A stretch of 64,000 nt of DNA from Solea solea (lineage: Eukaryota; Chordata; Actinopteri; Pleuronectiformes; Soleidae). The stretch is from positions 23,059,281 through 23,123,280 of the forward strand of contig NC_081143.1 in the NCBI RefSeq assembly GCF_958295425.1, in the 5' to 3' direction. Below, in pieces: positions 15,651 to 26,474 of the stretch (its first letter is position 1; the number at the start of each line of letters is the position of its first letter). A program made the position numbers and the translations under genes. The notes beneath the pieces were generated by a model that worked only from the letters and a program-made list of their open reading frames with translations, had not been told where the DNA came from and made no database searches.

Positions 15651-18164
15651 TCTCGCTAAAGAATCATCACCACCGGTCGTCCGACCCACGGAGCCATTAT
15701 GTGTCTCTGCTCCGCTACCCTGCCAGGAGGGGGCTTCCCTGGCATAAGGGTTGGTGTGGTTGTTTTTGCGAGGATACCTAGAGGCCACATGGAGTAAATA
15801 ATGTTTAGAGTTCAAGGAAAAACAAAACAAAACAGACAGTATGCACCATTTGTGATGTGCCGTAGGTGGAACTTCAAGTTTCATGAATGTGTAATCAAGT
15901 GTCACAGATATGACTGCAAATGCGGTTAAGTCCTGTTAATGTGGGTACTTAGAGATATACTATCCTACAAGGAAGAGTAGGATTATCTTTTTTTTAAGAG
16001 TAAACATCAGAGACTAAGCTCTAATCTATTTGTTGCTGAAGTGAACTGAAATGTTGTTCTCGGCACCCTTCAGACCCTGCAATTTTCCATGAGATTAAAA
16101 CTGGTTCAAACTGTCCTGCAGTCTTGGAAAAAGCCAAGATAAATAATGTATCCACTCTGCTGCCTGCACCTGGAGGAAATCCTGTTGGCTCTTTCACAGC
16201 ACAGTAGTGTTTGCCCTCCGATTTAAACTTCAAACAGTTCACAGCACCCAGTCAAACACACTATTTGATTATTAAATATCAGCGTTTCTTGGGAGAGAAT
16301 TGATGTACTCATACAGAGATCTTGAGCCCAAAAGAAGAAGAAAAAAAACATGACAACAAACCTTTTATCAATTTCCAGAGTTTCGTTGTCATGGTAAGCA
16401 GGGTTGAAAATCCCACCGTTGCTGTAACTTGTCATGAGATGCTTCAATTGGATTTCACTGCAGACAGTCCTCCAGCTCACTCTGTCACAGGCGCTCGCTC
16501 TTCAACTGACGAATCTATACGTCGTCCAGGCGTGAAAATAATGTGTCATGATGAGGACGAGAACGGCATTTGTCTTAAAAGTGAACATTAATGTAACAGT
16601 GTCAATAAAAAGCATCGCATGTTGAGGCTGAGTGAGTCTCTCTGTGCTCAGACTGACAGCTACATTGTCGTGTGGGGGGGAAACACAGCAGTGTCATTTA
16701 ATCTCTGGTTTCCAGCCTCATCAGTTCATCATTAATTCATTCAGTAGGTTTAGTTTCGTATCCTAGCTTTAGGGTTCTCACACAGGCCCACTGAATCAAA
16801 AATGGATAGAAAACCACACAGAACAATAGAAGTTAGCAGGAAACAAAACTCTGAAGTGAGGACTGCCAGTATTTGAGATGAAATGTAGGCTAAAGGTTAA
16901 ATAAATAACAAACAAAAAAGTCATGTTCCATTAAATCCTGCTTACCTGATATAGATGTAGATCCTGAATATATTCAGAACAGATGTAAAACAACAAATCC
17001 TCCCTACTGTGACTCAGACCTACATTCACAGAGACAAATGAACTGTGTGACTACCAGGAAGTGTGCGCCAAACCATAAAGGTAAAAGTCCACTGCTTCTG
17101 ACTCCCCCAGGTATATCTCATGTGAACTCTGACTAGAATAATGAAATCCCCAGGGCTAAACTTTAATTGCCTTTAATCTTATAAGGATTTAAGGGTCATT
17201 GTATCCACACTGAATCTAATGTAACAGGTGTTTACTCTTACTTGTCTACAGGTTAAGAAACAAATAATCTGTACATTGCCAAGAGCTCATAAATAAATCA
17301 GTTAAAAAAGTAATATCTTTTGATCCCGTCTCCTCCTGTATTGTACATTTAAGACTACACTGTGTGGGAGGTTTAGTTTATTGTTTTTAATAAAGCATAA
17401 AAAGACCATGTCATCTTTGGTCCTGAGGGAGGTTTCTTTAATCTGACAAATTAACCCCAAAAATATCATCAGGATAATCTCAGAGTTAATGTTTTGTAGA
17501 TAAACTGTGTTCCTTGAACTGGGGCATGAAGAAAGATGTGGTGATTTCTGCCTTACACATTTATAAAGGTCTTATTCTAAGGCTGTGAAAGCAAAACAAT
17601 CTTTATTTTTAGAAGATTATACCTCGTACAAACTGCCAATAAACCCTCCTACATGTTAGACACCGGACCTTTAAAGAAAAAGAAAATTAGAGTGAAAGAC
17701 AGCAATATTTTTCACTTTGCGACTGTAAAATATTCATGCAACACATTCCTTCAGTGGTGACAAATATTACGTTAATGTCAAGTTTTAAGCCATTCTACAG
17801 TAGAAAAATAGACATTAAAGTTTTCATGTATAAATTCCCTGCAGTAATATTTATTTTTAAAAAGTACTTTTCATCAACCCTGTAGGATTGCATGTCCAGC
17901 AGATGGCAGCGTTGCGCCACAAATTGCAAGGCTGTGAAAAGCCAGAACTGAAAAAATAAACACCGACAGTCTTGTATAAAGTACCTAACAGGGATACTTA
18001 AAGTACAAGTATGTTACCAGAACATGGGTTCTTTACAATATTACTTAAGTAAAAGTTTTAAAGTGCATGACATTTACTGTACTTAAGTATCAAAAGTCAA
18101 GTTTTTTGAAGTAAAAGATATAGTATAGTATATAGTATATAAAAAAAAGTGAGGCATAAGGATT

Positions 18165-18255
18165 GAGGCACGGTTTTCTTTCAAGTGGAAGGCTGTGGGT
18201 TCAATTCCTGGCTCTGCTCGTCTGTGTGTCCTTGAGCAAGACACGTGAATGGCTG
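18165..18255 (+). mobile_element. tRNA-derived SINE remnant
   Basis: A B box (GGTTCAATTCC, 18198-18208) is followed by 'gtgtccttgagcaagacac', a phrase found in many fish tRNA-derived SINEs. The A box and the 3' end are decayed. Confidence 0.65.
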
Positions 18256-18429
18256 AAAATAAAACAACTGTAGTGTTAAGCAGCTCATCAACACTAGAAA
18301 AAGCTCTCACAGACCATAATACCAACTGTTCATCTTCTGATTTGTTTTGGTAGTAACGAGTAACAAAGACAGTTATAGGAAATGTAATGGAGTAAAAGTT
18401 AAAGTTGCTAGATTTATTCAAAATCTGCA

Positions 18430-18891
18430 TTATTTTTGTTTCGTAAATACGTTTCCACAATCCTCGGATCTTTGATTAGTCGTTTTATTGTGTAAAAATG
18501 CAAACTTTAGTAAACACTTCACAGGTACAATTTCTGATTTTATTTTCCCTTTGGTCCATTTTGATTTGTATATTAACTGCACAGCGCGTGCTGGTCTGTG
18601 TTTTCCTCCGCTAACTTTCTCTGAACCGGCACTACCATTCCGGTTTTTTTTGCCGATTAATTCACCGACCATGTAAGTTGCTTTGACTGCAGCACTCGCG
18701 TCCTTACCACCTTTGTGGGCAAGTTGTTGCTGGGATAGTTTGAGACCCCTGCGGTAGATAAAATAACCTGCAGTCACTCCCATCCAGGAAGTGGTGTCTC
18801 TGGAAAAGTCGGGCTGTGTTTTCTTCCTGACAGCTCCCAATGGACGAGACAAGTCAAGTGTTCGCTGAGCGGAATATCTTTTAAATATCAC
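18430..18891 (-). CDS. Unrecognised 153-codon open frame divergent from tmc7
   Basis: The ATG at 18891 lies 31 bp from the tmc7 ATG at 18922, in the opposite direction. I do not recognise the product. The N-terminal 65 residues look protein-like: a basic start (MIFKRYSAQ), a possible short hydrophobic stretch around SWMGVTAGYFIYRR, then LKLSQQQLAHKGGKD. The later part looks like untranslated sequence. A splice donor consensus (GTAAGG) lies on this strand near the codons for AHKG, so the real exon might end there. The tmc7 5' UTR and promoter must occupy the same DNA, so chance is a serious alternative. It could also be a first exon of an unidentified small gene. Confidence 0.22.
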   Translation of the reverse strand: MIFKRYSAQRTLDLSRPLGAVRKKTQPDFSRDTTSWMGVTAGYFIYRRGLKLSQQQLAHKGGKDASAAVKATYMVGELIGKKNRNGSAGSEKVSGGKHRPARAVQLIYKSKWTKGKIKSEIVPVKCLLKFAFLHNKTTNQRSEDCGNVFTKQK

Positions 18892-18921
18892 CAGTAACTC
18901 ATTCTGTCTCAGCGGGAAACG

Positions 18922-21900
18922 ATGGAGGTGGATTCAGGTAAACGCAGAGTTAGTGCAGTGTCTGTGTCTGTTGCTGTTCTCTTTAACAACTTCATTAAAA
19001 CAAGCACTTCTTCAACGTTAGCTCCGAGGCTAATCATGCTAGCCTCCAACAAGTAGCTGCTAACAACAAACTTAACAATCTGAACGGCTTTTTATTAAAA
19101 TGATACATACGGTTTGGAAGCACTACAGTCAAATAGTTACTGTAATGATAATAATAATAATAATAATAATAATAATAGTAATAGATATACAATACTATAT
19201 AATTGGTCGACACTTTGCATGTTTTTTTCAGCCTTTTTTTTTTTACTACCACTACAAAAACAAAGGAGACATCTTTCTTAACACACAAACAAGCTGACAT
19301 GTGTTTTGGAGTTCCAGCTCAGATATGGTGTCGTATTATGAACTTTTGAAAAGTTTTAAAATGTCCTGCTAAGTTACAGGACAGTCTGGAAAAGCAAGGG
19401 GTTTTAAAAATTCCAATCGACAACATAGTTCAGATTAATGTATCACAGTTTTGCTGGCGATTATTGTTCTTGTCTGTTGTTAATAACAAAACAATTCAAC
19501 AGCACACATGCATGTTTCTACATATCTGTTAGTTCAAGTTTATTGAATCAACAGACATGAAACTAACTAAATAAAATGTTAAATTCGATACAAAATTCAA
19601 AACTGTATACTATAACTATAACTATATATATAGTATATATATATATAACTATATATCTAATATAATAATATAAATTTAACTATACATCACATGCTTCACT
19701 ATGCACAGAATGTACAAATGTAAATGAAAAAGCATTTCAGCTGAGTTGTTTAGTTCCTCTTTTTGGGAGAACAATATTTGTTGCACAATTGGAGACTATG
19801 TCTTTGAAGTGACTCAGCACAAATGTGTTGTTAAAAGTGTCATAGTTCATAAATGGTCTAAAAACGACTGTATCGGACTAATATCGTTATCGGTAGACAT
19901 GATCTGCCACATATTCTCTGCCCCACTTTTGATAATAAAGAGTAAAATAAAGATTTTCAAAAGGTCCTCCTGAAGAAATTGTTTTATTTACAAAAGACAA
20001 AGTCTTTGTCTTTATAGGGAAGACACAACTGTAGATTGGAGAGATAGACCATAATTGTTGTCTCTCAAGTAAAGCAGTTTTGTGTATTAATTCTTATTAC
20101 TTCAGTGCATATTTTAACAAATATAGGCACTTGAAAGTTGACTCAATAATACCATTGAGCACCACAATATCAAAACTATATCACCTATGATCTCATCATA
20201 TTTGTTCACCTTTACAGTGTTCTACACCAATCACAGTGGGAGAGTCACAAGTAACCCACTGCTGGACCAGCTCCCGAGCTACCAGTCCCTCCTGTACCGC
20301 AGGAAGTCATCGACTGTTGGCAACAAAAGAAGGAGCAGCTCTAGATCCAGGGACAGCTCCTCTGGCAGCGGTAAATGGACCGTGAGCACTGTCGGCAGAC
20401 ATGATGAGAGGCAGAAGGGTCAGATGGTGGAAAGACCCATCAGGGAACTGACCAGGACCATGGCTGAGAAACGTCGAGACAAGTAGGGAAGAAATATTCA
20501 TTTTTTTCTTGAAAGACACTGTTAAAAAGATCTGTTCCACTTTGAATGGGACTAGAAATTGTGTTGCTTGATGAATGAATCTCTATTTTCAAAAAAGGGT
20601 TACATAATGCTGTAGTGTCCTTAATTCTTTAATAAATAAAGACTTTAACTGTGTAACCTGTTAGAACGCAGCGTCTGGAAGAGGCTCGAGAACTCAGTAG
20701 CTGGAAACAATGGAGGCAAAACGCCCGGAGGAATCTCAGGAGGCTGAAGGACGACACTCATGACTTGCTGAGCTCGCTGCAGCTCTGGAGGGGAGACATC
20801 CACCTGATAGAAGGTGAGAGATAAGTGATTAGATGGTGTGATTGCCAAAAAGAAAGTATCTTAAAAAGACTTTCCTTTGTGTGAACAGGATATATACCAG
20901 TTTTTAAATATTTTTCTTACTTTTGTTGTCCTCCCATACAGGGATGTTTGGCACTGGGATCCTGTCTTACTTCTCCTTCCTGCGCTTTCTGGTCATGCTC
21001 AACTTGATCATTTTTCTGCTCATGTTCAGTTTTGTCATGTTGCCCATCATCATTGCTCCGCATGCTTCAGGAAATACGACTTACAACCAGAACGATGGTG
21101 AGAAGACGCTTGTTTATTGTATAGACTCGGAGTGAAAACGGCCTCATGCTTTCTATATATCATATACAGGCAGTGTGTGCAGTGTGTATCCAAGCAGTGC
21201 TCGACGTGGCCTGGTGCTCTATTATGAACACATTACTGATTTGCTGTCTGGTGGAGTAAGTGTTGAAGTTTTACCTTTAACCATTTCAAGACAAACTGAT
21301 TGCATGTTATTACCATACTCACAAACTGTGCATCACCAACAGGGCTTTCTGGAGCAGACCTATCTTTTCTACGGCTACTACAAGGTGGACAAAATCCACT
21401 TTCCACACACCACTTACAATTTACCACTTGCGTATCTGATGGCCACGGTAGCGTACCTCTTCCTCAGCCTCATCTGGATTGTCAAAAGGTACTGAAATGA
21501 GAACTTTATGAGACATGTGAATTCATTTGAGTGATCAGTTTTGTGGCAAGTGTGTGTTCTTTCTCTCCTTCAGGTCTGCGACAGGATTCAAACGTAGCCT
21601 CATTCAGGATGAGGATCGCTTTCAGAGTTTCTGCAACAAGATTTTTGCTGGCTGGGACTTCTGCATCACCAACGAAAATGCTGCAAAGCTGAAGAGGAGC
21701 AGTCTCCTCTATGAGCTCCGGGTTAGTTTGGCATTCTGTGAAACAAGATGTATTAGATGCGGTACAAGGGGCCGTTTGTGTATTCTATCGTAATGTTTAC
21801 ATAAATTGATAATGTCTTACTGTGGATCTTTTATGTACACTCAACTTAAATATAATGCAACACTTATTATTTTACAATAACTTATTCATTTCACTTCCAT

Positions 21901-24900
21901 TTAAAAGATTATAAGATGTCTTCTGCACACATACATGGCACAAATTAGAGCTCACCTTTTATTGTGAACCGGTTTGACAGGAATAACTCTTTTGTTTACG
22001 TCTTTTACTTCAATTAATGAAAAATTGGAGTAAATACAACGTTGGGTATCTTCCCAAAAATATATCCAGGTCAAGTACACTCACCATACACCATAGAAGA
22101 TGTTTCAAATGTTCTATAATCAATGTTTTACCTGAATATTTACCTGCCACATTTTACTATATCCCCAGACGGATTTGGAAGAAGAACGGATTAAGCAGAA
22201 AATAGCGGATCGCACACGCAAAGAGAAGTGTCGGATTTACCTCATCCGTCTCATCCTCAACCTGTTTGTCATTGCTGTGTTGGCTGGTTGCTTCTACAGC
22301 ATTTATGTAGCCACCATCTTCTCACAGAAAGCACAACTGAATAATATAAAGGTAGTAATCAAGTCAGTCTTTGGTCTTTTTTTTCCCATTAGCTTTCTAC
22401 TTTACCCCAATGAAACTCATTCCGTTTGTTAGTAAAGCCTTGAGGTGATTATTATTTCTGTTATTTTGATCTCGAAATTGGTAAAAAGTTTGATAAAATT
22501 GAACGGAGACTCTTTCGTACCCTGAAATCGCTTTGTTTCCGGTGGCGCTCAATTCAGACAAACCATGAAATTGAGTTCCTGTTTCGCAGGTGAATTTCAT
22601 TGTGGATCTGATCTACGAATATCTGCCTTCAATCGTTATCACGCTGGCGAACTTCATCACCCCCCTCCTCTTCTCTCTCATCATCAATTTTGAGGACTAC
22701 TCTCCTGCCTTTGAGATCCGCTTCACCCTCATGAGGTAGAGCGGAGTCTCATGTGTTAACCAATGAGGAAATATTTTCAAAGATTAAACTAAAAGGTGAA
22801 AATTGTGGCCTTCTTTCCCTCCCGTCACATGTTCCTCCTCTCTTCACAGGTGTGTCTTTATGCGGTTGACCAGTATTGGGGTCTTGCTCTTCTCCCTTTG
22901 GTCTCAGATTACCAAATGTAAAGACGAGCCCTGTGTCTGTGGCTACAATCATCTGCTGTACTCTGTAAGTCTGTATTTCAAACACAGCACACTGTGGTTT
23001 TCTGCAGCTCAATCTCACTGTTGTCTCCCTTCCAACACATAATTATATTACTGTAGCTTTACTACTGCTTCTAGTAAAACTAATAATAATAGTATTTGTT
23101 TATAATGTTAATAATTGATGCCATTACTTAGAGTTTAACTGCAGCTGTATTTACCCGTTTTTATGTATCTTGATAAGAAATGCGATATTTAGTAAATCAT
23201 TACATCTTAAATGCATTCTTAAACTAATTTTTTTGTTGCCCACAGTGTTGGGAGACCCGTGTTGGTCAGGAAATGTACAAACTCACCATCTTTGACTTCA
23301 TGATTGTTGTCGCAGTCACCATCTTGGTAGAGTTTCCACGAAAGTAAGTCCTCACTTTCCTGTAGTAGTAAAAGTAAAAAGTAAACACTTTGTCTTTGTC
23401 TTATTTGTGTGTAAAAATGTGACAATCACAGCATTTTTTTCCAGTCGTTTTCCTTTTAGAAAAGTAAGTTGCCCTTACATTTTCCCTGTGCTACCCAGGC
23501 TCATAGTGATGCACTGTAACTGTGGCCTCGCTAAGTGGTGGGGCCAGCAGGAGTTTGCCATTCCTCAGAATGTGCTTGAGATCGTCTACGGTCAGACCAT
23601 CTGCTGGATCGGCACATTCTACTGCCCGATGCTGCCTGCCATCTGCACCATCAAATACTTCTTCATCTTCTACGTTAAAAAGGTGAATTTTTGTCTCTCG
23701 TGTACAAAGAAAATGATGACCTTTAGCACCTGTTTGGATTAATTGGTTAATCAAGCACCTTACTATAATCTACGGAAGCGTATTGCTGCCACACATACAA
23801 AAAAAAGTGGGTATAACGAGAAACTATCACGTTATAACGCAATACTGAGCACCCCACTTTTTTTGTAGGTGTGGCAGCAATACGCTTCCGTAATAATCCG
23901 TTGAGATTGATTTGATTTAAATTGTTCTTCTCTTAGCTCACTCTGCATTTTATAAATTGATAAAAAGAAAAAAACAATCAGAAGTTAAATTTGTGAAAGT
24001 ATTCTTACTTTACAGCATTTTTCTTACCCCTGCCTAAAACTTTTACCCTGTAATCTTATTTAAATGTCTCAAAATCAGGAACACGGCTAATACTGTGCCG
24101 CTGTTCTTTACTGTGTTTTTTTTACAGGTGTCTTTGATAAATAACTGTCGACCAGCCACACGTCCATTTCGAGCTTCCAGGTCTCACTTCTTCTTCCTTG
24201 GCGTGCTGCTGATCGGCCTGGCTCTGGCCTGTCTGCCTGTCATTGTCAGCGTAGCACAGTGAGTAATGACCATGTTAACTTTCAACCTCAGTCTCTGAAG
24301 CTTTAATTGAACCTCAAGGGCAAATATTGGCAACACGGGTCCGCATTTATGTGATGAATTTCACTTAAAGCTGCTGTCAGTGATACTTTAGTCAGTGTAA
24401 CTTTGTGCCTGTTGCTGCTGTTAGCATTCCCCTCCCTCCTCCATACATCACTTCAAGAACTTTTTTGGCTGTTGCTACCCAATCCGTACCGGAAACTCTA
24501 TACTATAGAGTACTATACAGCTAATTCCTGTTAGGGTTTAGCGTTGTAAGGGTATTGGAAAAATATTCTCATAGAAAACACCCCAAAGTCAATATTCTAT
24601 CAAATATTGTGGAGTGATGCTGTGGAAACACAATATGCATTTAATAGATTCTTTGTTGCCATTAACTGTGTAAGAAATTAAACAAAAGAAAAGTTCTGGT
24701 GTCTAAAACCTTTGATTCTATATGATATTGACCCTTCATTTTTTGGGGTTTTTTCATTGTCTTAGTTATTTTTTTAGTTTTTTTTACCCATGTTTTATCC
24801 ATTGTAAATAAATTTCTGGGTGGATTAATTTAAGCCCTTACAGGTTTCTCCAACCCTCTCACTCCTTTTTATTTTATTGTATTTGCATGGTTGTATTCAT

Positions 24901-25660
24901 GTGTGTGAAATGAATAAAATGTTTGTTTGTTTTACTGATCTTTAAAACATTAAAGGAAATGTCTCTTTTCTGTCTTCTTTCTTGTTCCTGTTTGCACAGA
25001 ATAAACTGTTCCCAGGCCTGTGGACCATTTGTTAATTACACCACCTCCTGGGAGGTGCTGCCAACTGCAGTGTCTCAGCTCCCTGATGGAGTCAAATCTC
25101 TGCTCTTTGCTCTCTCATCAGAGCCTTTCGCTGTCTCCTTCTTTGTTGTTACGTGGTATGTTTTCAGTCAGGTTTCTCAGCCCCCCAGACACTTTTTGTT
25201 TTTCCTCTGTGTTGATATGTTGTTTTAACCAAATGATTTTCTCTCTGCAGTTTGGCCATGTTTTATATGATTGCATTAGCTGGAGCTCACAAAAGAGTTA
25301 TTAACCAGCTAAGGGAGCAGCTAGTCATGGTAGGTCTACACAAAAAAAGATATGGTTATATTCATGTTGTTTCCTTTCTTCTTTTTAATAACAGCCTTAT
25401 CTTTTAACTTATACTTACTAGTCTATTACAAACTATTAGCTCTTGGTCATTTTGTTTTGCAGGAGGGTCGTGACAAACGCTTCCTGATCCAGAGGCTGTG
25501 CCAGGCCCAGAAACCCGCAGCAATCACATCTCCAGGGTCAAGATCACAGGTCCGCAGCCCCAGCAGAAGCAGCCCCAGCTACCACACCAGCTTCTCTAAC
25601 AATTTTGATGAAGCACTGTTTCTGGCACACTCGCCTCCAGACTCCTCCACACATGTGTGA
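18922..25660 (+). CDS. tmc7: Transmembrane channel-like protein 7 (TMC7)
   Basis: Sixteen exons: 18922-18937, 20218-20482, 20665-20813, 20942-21097, 21170-21255, 21343-21488, 21574-21721, 22169-22351, 22590-22735, 22850-22964, 23246-23343, 23499-23682, 24128-24258, 25000-25155, 25251-25329 and 25463-25660. Phases are consistent and give 2256 nt, 751 aa. Matches to vertebrate TMC7 run along the whole length: [65 protein letters not shown], the TMC-box [38 protein letters not shown] and [14 protein letters not shown], then [14 protein letters not shown]. The protein is a multipass membrane protein of the TMC family, slightly longer than human TMC7 because of a serine-rich tail ([15 protein letters not shown]). 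The initiator exon is only 16 nt (MEVDS), which makes the start less certain. Intron 1 (about 1.3 kb) is the largest. Confidence 0.94.
19147..19178. repeat. (AAT)n microsatellite
   Basis: About ten ATA/AAT units lie in tmc7 intron 1. Confidence 0.9.
19735..19930. mobile_element. hAT-like MITE, end-truncated copy (family of 33220 and 37403)
   Basis: Shared words with the other two copies include 'cagctgagt', 'tttttgggagaacaatatttgtt', 'cagcacaaatgtgt' and 'tatcggactaatatcgttatcggtaga'. The terminal CCATCCCTA-type ends are missing. It is located in tmc7 intron 1. Confidence 0.75.
23765..23898. mobile_element. 122-bp foldback MITE with 6-bp target duplication
   Basis: The element spans 23771-23892. 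The first 40 or so bases (TACGGAAGCGTATTGCTGCC, then ACAC) are the reverse complement of the last 40, with about one mismatch and one length difference in an A/T run. The hexamer ATAATC flanks both ends exactly (23765-23770 and 23893-23898). The centre also has a weaker TATAACG/GTTATA inversion. It lies in the tmc7 intron between exons 23499-23682 and 24128-24258. It has no coding capacity and I cannot assign the superfamily. Confidence 0.88.
23935..24055. mobile_element. Tc1-like terminal fragment
   Basis: The text 'aaatttgtgaaagtattcttactttacagcatttttctta' followed by 'cctgcctaaaactttta' matches the end region of a Tc1-like family. A closely similar block occurs at 62606-62645 beside a decayed transposase. 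The fragment lies about 75 bp before a tmc7 acceptor. Confidence 0.65.
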
Positions 25661-26275
25661 GACCACATGCAAGGAGGGAAAAATGGATTGGGATTGTAAA
25701 ACAGTTTGAACATTTTAGATATTCTTATTTCTTTGTGAAAACACTAAATACTTTTTGCATCTTTGGACCAACCCTCATTAATGCCTTTTCAATTATCTTT
25801 TTAAAATAATCATAACACTATTAAGAAATGGAAATGTGCAAGTATTTTTAAACCAAATCATTGCCGGTCAGATGTTTGTTTGTTGGTTTTTAGTGCTTTT
25901 CCTTATTTTGAGTTCTGTCTCACTTTTTCCTTCTAAGAAGGACTGCCGTTATTGTAACCACTGGAGTGTAGAACAACCTTTCATAAAAGTGTATGCACTT
26001 TAAAAGTATTACTTGTGCAACCTCTGTAGTACTATGCATTTATTATTGCTATACTGTTGCATTATGATGCAAAGAATCTGTTCACCATTCTAACTAAACT
26101 GTATTATTGTTCTCCTTACCAAATACTGTGAGTCAGTTTTTGTAGCTCTGAAATACTGGTTGGTGGGTGTATCTGTACTTTAAACACTATTTTAGTCATA
26201 TTTTGGGTAAATATTTTGTTTTTCAATGTCATTTGTAGTTAATGTAACCGCATTTATCTTTTTACATATAATAAA
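25661..26275 (+). other. tmc7: tmc7 3' untranslated region and poly(A) signal
   Basis: A/T-rich sequence follows the stop. AATAAA at 26270-26275 is the likely signal; 'attaaaaaaaaa' just after it is genomic. Confidence 0.7.
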
Positions 26276-26474
26276 TATTATTAAAAAAAAATGCACCTGA
26301 TAATTGGGTTTTTACCGCAATCCTTTCTGTGGAGATTGTCATAGCACCTCCGGACCAGCAGGTGGCGGTGACGCCGTCAGTGTCTCCCCTCTTTCGCTCG
26401 GTCATTCAGTGACAGCAACTCAGCTGGTACGGAACCGGAGACAGCGTGCCGTAGCTGTGGTTCTGGGGCTCAAA
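26276..26474 (+). promoter_or_regulatory. nomo: Compact nomo promoter/5' UTR between tmc7 and nomo
   Basis: Only 199 bp separate the tmc7 poly(A) signal from the nomo ATG. The second half is richer in CpG and G/C than the tmc7 3' UTR and has no TATA box near a sensible position. An ACCGGAGA word near 26433 could be an ETS-type site (weak evidence). The arrangement suggests a small TATA-less housekeeping promoter. Confidence 0.45.

Larger units (their letters stand above)
15778..18921. other. Divergent spacer between tmc5 and tmc7
   Basis: No convincing conserved coding exon is visible. A possible tmc5 5' exon ends with donor CAG|GTAAGC (exon side at 16946, minus strand). Its frame into the exon starting at 15777 is open for about 25 codons, has no ATG, and is closed upstream by TGA, so it looks untranslated. 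Also present are a partial MITE copy (17575-17676), a SINE remnant (18165-18255) and a candidate minus-strand open frame (18430-18891). Promoters of both genes should lie here, but no TATA box or diagnostic site stands out. Confidence 0.5.
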
